Assembly (NCBI GenBank): GCA_026196795.1
Contig: JAPHUE010000052.1
Span: forward strand, 1 to 32,467
DNA length: 32,467 nt
Reading direction: 5' to 3'
Source of the DNA: Sedimenticola sp.
Lineage (GTDB): Bacteria > Pseudomonadota > Gammaproteobacteria > Chromatiales > Chromatiaceae
Below, one piece after another: positions 27,668-32,467 of the stretch (position 1 is its first letter; the number at the start of each line of letters is the position of its first letter). Position numbers and translations under genes: made by a program. The notes below the pieces were generated by a model, which saw only the letters and a program-made list of their open reading frames with translations, did no database searches and was not told the origin of the DNA.

Positions 27668-28147
27668 TTAGTAATCAAGCTCCAGCAGTGGCAGTGCTGC
27701 ACGTGCCTTGATTTGTGAAAGCTGAATGTTTGACTTGATTGAAGAGACGCCAGGCATTTTCATCAAGTGTTCAGATATAAAGCGAGAAAACCCCTGCAGG
27801 TTTTTGGCAATCACCCGCATTTCGTAATCCCCATCGCCCGTAATCAACAGGCACTCCAGGATTTCAGGCCGCTCCTGTACCGCCTTCTCAAAAGCCGCTG
27901 CAATATTTTCCTGATGCTTTTCCAGAGTGATGTTAATCAGGGCGACCACATCCATACCCAGCGCCTGGGGATCGATTACCGCCGTGTAGCCACGGATGAC
28001 ACCGGCATTTTCCAATTGTTGCAAGCGTCTGGCGCATTGGGAGGGGGAGAGATTGATGCGCTCAGAAAGAGCTACATGTGAGAGGCGGGCATCCTCCTGC
28101 AAGTGATGCAGAATCAGTCGATCAAATTTATCCAGCTTGAGTGTCAT
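27668..28147 (-). CDS. Lrp/AsnC-family transcriptional regulator
   Basis: LDKFDRLILHHLQEDARLSHVALSERINLSPSQCARRLQQLENAGVIRGY; GDGDYEMRVIAKNLQGFSRFISEHL. Confidence 0.94.
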   Translation of the reverse strand: MTLKLDKFDRLILHHLQEDARLSHVALSERINLSPSQCARRLQQLENAGVIRGYTAVIDPQALGMDVVALINITLEKHQENIAAAFEKAVQERPEILECLLITGDGDYEMRVIAKNLQGFSRFISEHLMKMPGVSSIKSNIQLSQIKARAALPLLELDY

Positions 28148-28185
28148 CAGTCACTTGCCTCGAGAAAGGGTATGAATTCTTAATG

Positions 28186-28234
28186 AAATGCTATTAATCA
28201 TCAATAAATAGCGATTTATGCATGATAATAGCAT
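28186..28234. promoter_or_regulatory. Candidate Lrp-type operator in divergent promoter region
   Basis: Overlapping AT-rich inverted repeats: AAATGCTATT...AATAGCGATTT (28186-28217) and CTATTAATCATCA...TGCATGATAATAG. Confidence 0.45.
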
Positions 28235-28327
28235 ACGAGTTTGAATTGATGACCTAAAACACCCGATAACGTCACTCCAAACCCCGTATGCTGGACGCCT
28301 TATTTGGCCACCATACTGGAGAACGCA

Positions 28328-29956
28328 ATGACACTGGCAGAAGCATTACTGAAGGGTTTAAAGGGGCACGGAGCCGCCGAACTGTTTGGTATACCCGGGG
28401 ATTTTGCCCTGCCTTTTTTTAAGGTCATTGAGCAGTCAGGCATTCTTCCGTTCTATACGCTGAGTCATGAGCCGGGTGTGGGATTTGCGGCTGATGCAGC
28501 CGGCCGTGGCCGGGGTTCGCTGGGTGTGGCGGTTGTGACCTATGGAGCCGGTGCCTTCAATATGCTGAACAGCGTAGCCTGTGCCTATGCGGAGAAATCA
28601 CCTCTGGTTGTTATCTCCGGTGCACCGGGAATCTCAGAACTGCAGGGCGATCTGTTGCTGCATCATCAGATCAAGACGCTGGGTTCTCAGTATGAAGTGA
28701 TGAAGGAGTTTACCTGTGATCAGGTGTTACTGAATGATCCGGCCAATGCCCCAGAGCAGATAGCCCGGGTCCTGCGCAGCTGTCTTGAACAGTCGCGGCC
28801 GGTGTATATCGAATTCCCCAGGGATCTGGTAAATGCCCCCTGTGATCCAGTCCCTCTGCTGCCGCCCACAACGGCAGACCCACAGGCATTGATTGACTGC
28901 GCTAGTGAAATATTGAATCGACTCGCCGCCGCTGAAAGGCCGGTCATCCTGGCGGGTGTGGAAGTACGGCGTTATGGCCTGGAGGATAAGGTGGCCGAGC
29001 TCTCACGGCGTCTGCAACTGCCGGTTGCCACCAGCTTCATGGGACGTGGCTTGTTCTCAGATTCAGATTGTCAGCTGATCGGTTCATACATTGGTATGGC
29101 AGGGGATCAGTCGATCAGTGAGACGGTGGAGACATCGGATCAATTACTCATGTTAGGGGTTATTGTTTGTGACTCAAATTTTGGGGTCTCTGCAAAACGA
29201 CTGGATATTCGCCATACCGTGAATGCCTCGGATCAAGAGGTAAAAGTGGGTTTTCACTTGTATCAACAGCTCTCACTGACCGAGTTGGTTGATGAGCTGC
29301 TGAACCAGACTGAGACCACCAATCATCATGCATCGCCGGTTAAACCTAACTATCCACGAGGTCTGGAAGCGGATGACAACCCGATTGTTCCAACCGATAT
29401 TGCCCGGGCCGTGAATGATCTGTTTGATCGTCATGGCCCCATGCCCATTGCCTCGGATATTGGTGATTGTCTGTTTACCGCCATGGATATGGATAACACG
29501 CAGCTGGTGGCACCAGGCTACTATGCGACGATGGGTTTCGGTGTACCCGCCGGGATGGGGTTGCAGGCGTCTACCGGACAGAGACCGATTATTCTTGTGG
29601 GTGATGGCGCCTTTCAGATGACCGGTTGGGAGCTGGGCAACTGCCGACGTTATGGTTGGGATCCTATTGTCCTGTTATTCAACAACAGCTGCTGGGGTAT
29701 GCTCGCGACATTCCAGCCAGAGAGCAGTTTCAATCACCTGGATGATTGGCATTTTGCGGATATGAGCGCATCGCTGGGTGGTGATGGAGTGCGGGTACAG
29801 ACCCGTGCTGAGTTACAGACGGCATTGAATCAGGCCGTAGAGACCCGGGGGCGTTTTCAACTTATTGAGATCATGATGACAGCCGATGCTCGCAGTGCCA
29901 CTTTGCAGCAGTTCGTGGAGGCCCAGGGGCGTCGCACTGGGATGCGTAAGGGATAA
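28328..29956 (+). CDS. Thiamine pyrophosphate-dependent decarboxylase (indolepyruvate/phenylpyruvate decarboxylase family)
   Basis: FGIPGDFALPFFKVIEQSGILPFYTLSHEPGVGFAADAAGR; TPP motif VGDGAFQMTGWELGNCRRYGWDPIVLLFNN. ATG 28328 after GGAGAACGCA preferred over track start 28304. Confidence 0.9.
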   Translation: MTLAEALLKGLKGHGAAELFGIPGDFALPFFKVIEQSGILPFYTLSHEPGVGFAADAAGRGRGSLGVAVVTYGAGAFNMLNSVACAYAEKSPLVVISGAPGISELQGDLLLHHQIKTLGSQYEVMKEFTCDQVLLNDPANAPEQIARVLRSCLEQSRPVYIEFPRDLVNAPCDPVPLLPPTTADPQALIDCASEILNRLAAAERPVILAGVEVRRYGLEDKVAELSRRLQLPVATSFMGRGLFSDSDCQLIGSYIGMAGDQSISETVETSDQLLMLGVIVCDSNFGVSAKRLDIRHTVNASDQEVKVGFHLYQQLSLTELVDELLNQTETTNHHASPVKPNYPRGLEADDNPIVPTDIARAVNDLFDRHGPMPIASDIGDCLFTAMDMDNTQLVAPGYYATMGFGVPAGMGLQASTGQRPIILVGDGAFQMTGWELGNCRRYGWDPIVLLFNNSCWGMLATFQPESSFNHLDDWHFADMSASLGGDGVRVQTRAELQTALNQAVETRGRFQLIEIMMTADARSATLQQFVEAQGRRTGMRKG

Positions 29957-29961
29957 GTGAA

Positions 29962-30296
29962 CCTGTTTGTCCGCGAGAGTCAGGCAGCAAACAGAAGCAC
30001 TTAATTCAAAGTGCTGCTGCGCGGCCATTTATTTGATCGGGGCTCGCGCGCCCCTACGGCGTGTCACTTTTGTTTCGGCAAAAGTGACCAAAACCATGGC
30101 TCCGTCATACCACCCTGCGCTACTCATAAATCAGGGGCGTCGCAAAACTCGCTAACGCTCAAACAGTTGCGACGCTGATCCCCGGTTTATTCCGTTGATC
30201 GGTGGTATGAAAGTCGCAATAGGTGCGGCATCTCAACATTGAGTGCCTTATTTTTTGATTCTGTGATGTCATGGCTGAACGTTGTAGGTAATCAGG
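29962..30296. mobile_element. Long composite intergenic repeat (copy B) related to the 20373-20491 element, with nested hairpins
   Basis: Shares ACAGAAGC, CATGGCTGAAnnnnGTnGGTAATCAGG and a degenerate left end with copy A. Hairpins: GGGGC/GCCCC (30039-30054), GTCACTTTTG/CAAAAGTGAC (30063-30088), CATACCACC/GGTGGTATG (30106-30209) enclosing GCGTCGCAA/TTGCGACGC (30137-30175). Confidence 0.6.
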
Positions 30297-30350
30297 CAAG
30301 TGAATAATAGGGTTTGATCAGAACGGTCTTGCTTGTGCTTGACCCGAACT

Positions 30351-31274
30351 TTACAACACCTTATCCCAACTCTCACTGGTGAGGTTGGCACCAAACAGGG
30401 GTTCATCCCACGCCTTGGTACAGGTGAAGCCGGCCTTGGTATAGAGCTTTCGTGCTTGGGTCAGACAAGAGCAGGTCCAGAGTGTCATCTGCTTGTAGCC
30501 ACACTGGCGGCAGAAATCAATACACTGCTCGATCAGTTGCCGACCAATCTGCATGCCGCGAAACTGGGGTTCAACCAGCAGCGCGCGCAGGCGGGCGGTC
30601 TCGTCACTCTCTTTTACGGCAAAGATGCTACCGGCAAACTGGCCATCTACCTCGGCAATCCAGCCCCGTTCGCAGGTCTCATCAACCGTGTTGGCAAACT
30701 GAGCCAGCACTTCCAATACGGTACGTTCAAAGCTTTTATCCCACTGGTACTCAGTGGCATAAAGTACGGCATGACGGTTAATGACCGTACCCAGATCGCC
30801 CAACTGAAGAGGACGAATCAGTACCCGCTGTTGTCGTGAGGGTTCCAGTAACGCCCTGATACGATTCATCAAACTGACCAGCTCACTACGCTGGGGCGGG
30901 GATAAGGGCGCTAGCAACTGCTCCAGATTGTTGCGAGCGAGATCATTAAGTGATTGTAATAGCTCCTCTCCTGATGGGGTGATCATGAGCTGTTTTCTGC
31001 GTCGATCAGACGGATCAGTAGCTCTATGCAGCAGGCCCATCTTCAGCAGTTTGGCCAGTATCCGGCTGACATAGCCCGGATCCATGCGTAGATAATCGGC
31101 AAGCACATTAGCGGTAAGGGTGCTCTCTTTGGCGACTTCAAATAGCACACGAATCTCCGGCAGATTCAGTGGCTGTCCCAGAAAACCTTCATCCAGAATG
31201 CCGATATGGCGGGTGTAGAAGCGATTGAATGACCGAACCTGATCAATTGCATCCTGCTGTGCAGTGGTTAGCAT
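30351..31274 (-). CDS. MarR-family HTH regulator fused to GNAT N-acetyltransferase
   Basis: N-terminal MarR wHTH (LTANVLADYLRMDPGYVSRILAKLLKMGLLHRATDPSDRRRKQLMITPSGEELL); C-terminal GNAT (LRALLVEPQFRGMQIGRQLIEQCIDFCRQCGYKQMTLWT...ARKLYTKAGFTCT). Confidence 0.93.
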   Translation of the reverse strand: MLTTAQQDAIDQVRSFNRFYTRHIGILDEGFLGQPLNLPEIRVLFEVAKESTLTANVLADYLRMDPGYVSRILAKLLKMGLLHRATDPSDRRRKQLMITPSGEELLQSLNDLARNNLEQLLAPLSPPQRSELVSLMNRIRALLEPSRQQRVLIRPLQLGDLGTVINRHAVLYATEYQWDKSFERTVLEVLAQFANTVDETCERGWIAEVDGQFAGSIFAVKESDETARLRALLVEPQFRGMQIGRQLIEQCIDFCRQCGYKQMTLWTCSCLTQARKLYTKAGFTCTKAWDEPLFGANLTSESWDKVL

Positions 31275-31312
31275 GTCTAAATCTCTCTCGGCTATCTATT
31301 TAATGTAATATG

Positions 31313-31337
31313 CAACCTAATAGTTGATTATGTCAAC
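31313..31337. promoter_or_regulatory. Candidate MarR-type operator upstream of the MarR-GNAT gene
   Basis: GTTGA-TTATG-TCAAC (31323-31337) perfect inverted repeat, plus adjacent CAAC-CTAATA-GTTG (31313-31326). Confidence 0.4.
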
Positions 31338-31386
31338 AAATAGCTCGAAATTCGACAAATCTCAATAAACACACCTGACCAACAGG

Positions 31387-31788
31387 TTAGTTTGAACAGA
31401 GGCGTCCGATAATAGGAAAGCGGAATTCAGCTCCGGCCATGGCCTTGGCTAAACCTACGATGCCGAGCAGAACCAGTGTGGAGTGGACCGTCGTAAAGTA
31501 GAGTATCAACACCATCCAGGTGTTCGGGCTCTGGTAACCACCGAGCCAGAGAATGGCCAGGTTGGCAATCACCAGTAGCACCCCCCCAATAATACTGCCA
31601 ATAAAGGTCTGTTGCAGATGGCAGCGGGCAAGTGCGGGGGCCGTGTGGCGGTGTTTAAAATAGAGATAGGTGAGCCAGGCAAAACAGACGCCGGGAAGCA
31701 GCAGCAGATTGGCTAGAAACAGTCCCTGAGCCATGGTGGCCAGTTGTGTGCCTTCCTGTTCATTACCGTTATCAGTTGTCTCATTCAT
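31387..31788 (-). CDS. Small integral membrane protein of unknown function
   Basis: 133 aa with three or four hydrophobic segments (LFLANLLLLPGVCFAWLTYLYF, GSIIGGVLLVIANLAILWL, MVLILYFTTVHSTLVLLGIVGLA). Confidence 0.7.
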   Translation of the reverse strand: MNETTDNGNEQEGTQLATMAQGLFLANLLLLPGVCFAWLTYLYFKHRHTAPALARCHLQQTFIGSIIGGVLLVIANLAILWLGGYQSPNTWMVLILYFTTVHSTLVLLGIVGLAKAMAGAEFRFPIIGRLCSN

Positions 31789-31947
31789 TTGGGTAGCCGG
31801 ATTTCATTTGGTGATTAACACGCATCATACAGATCCATAATACGGCTATCAGATACCGTTGTCTCTTCTGATACGCTCTATTAAGGCATACTATACAAAC
31901 AATAGTTGCTATATTTGAAACAAAGAGTGAATCAGCAAGGAAGTCGT

Positions 31948-32467
31948 ATGCCACAACTGTTATCACTATCCCGAGCGGCCCGACTGGCAGATATCAGTCG
32001 CGGTGAGTTGCAGAAACGAATCCGAAAAGAACGAGTGGAGACCTTTGAGGGCGAGATATCCTTAGAGGCGCTGCTCGCGCTCTATCCTCATATCGACATG
32101 GATGAAGATCCCGTGTTGGAACGTGTGCAGCGTATCAAGACAGAAGCGCACCCGAAACGACACTACAGTGATGGTTGGATGCCTGATCCCGAAATCCTCA
32201 TGACCCGTCTACATGAGTTTCAGCGCACGCTGGTTCATACCAAAGCCGCTTTGAACTCATCAGAGGCCTTACTTGATGAGTCTGTGACTGATCTTAAAGT
32301 GGCACTTGAAAAACCCGAAGTGAAGCTGCGTCAAGCGGTTAAAAAGTGCATTGAAAAACTGGATGGTGCGATGGGTCGCCTGGACAAGGCGAGCGATGCC
32401 AAGGCACGTCTGTTTGCCAAAGATGCCTTAATGAAGATCGTCACCGCATCTGTGCGTTTGTTGCCCA
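31948..32467 (+). CDS. N-terminal part of a protein with HTH-like start and helical linker, 3' truncated; possible 2Fe-2S protein of the ferredoxin type
   Basis: ATG at 31948, open to window end: MPQLLSLSRAARLADISRGELQKRIRKERVETFEGEISLEALLALYPHIDMDEDPVLERVQRIKTEAHPKRHYSDGWMPDPEILMTRLHEF... Missing from ORF track because truncated. The Fe-S assignment rests on recalled similarity of the N-terminus only. Confidence 0.7.
   Translation, partial: MPQLLSLSRAARLADISRGELQKRIRKERVETFEGEISLEALLALYPHIDMDEDPVLERVQRIKTEAHPKRHYSDGWMPDPEILMTRLHEFQRTLVHTKAALNSSEALLDESVTDLKVALEKPEVKLRQAVKKCIEKLDGAMGRLDKASDAKARLFAKDALMKIVTASVRLLP

Noticed and set aside
29967-30155. 62-aa plus-strand ORF
   Set aside because: Lies inside the hairpin-rich repeat copy B; no domain, no RBS.
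30333-30839. 168-aa plus-strand ORF
   Set aside because: Antisense to the MarR-GNAT gene, whose domain motifs are unambiguous.

Overview
Gammaproteobacterial-type chromosomal window, about 32.5 kb and densely coded. I see no tRNA, rRNA, CRISPR array, intact IS transposase or phage module. Coding content is mostly regulation and signalling: two GGDEF diguanylate cyclases, a receiver-TPR response regulator with an adjacent soluble histidine kinase, a PAS sensor kinase next to an orphan periplasmic binding protein, two Lrp/AsnC regulators, an AraC/GyrI-like regulator and a MarR-GNAT fusion. There are also two RarD-type EamA paralogs, MscS, a DsbA-like lipoprotein, CDGSH, ferritin-like and HAD proteins, a TPP-dependent decarboxylase, and several uncharacterised small or helical proteins. 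The least explained signal is intergenic. (1) A 119-bp element at 20373-20491 has perfect 13-bp terminal inverted repeats, and a longer (~335 bp) diverged relative at 29962-30296 carries nested hairpins. (2) A separate ~149-bp MITE-like element lies at 17049-17197 with 23-bp imperfect TIRs. (3) A branched multi-stem sequence lies at 21263-21397 between divergent genes. Other items of interest are a 61-aa protein that is about 61% lysine, and a tandem double-HAD protein in which both catalytic motifs read DWHAT instead of DxD. All family names come from motif reading of the translations; no database search was run.
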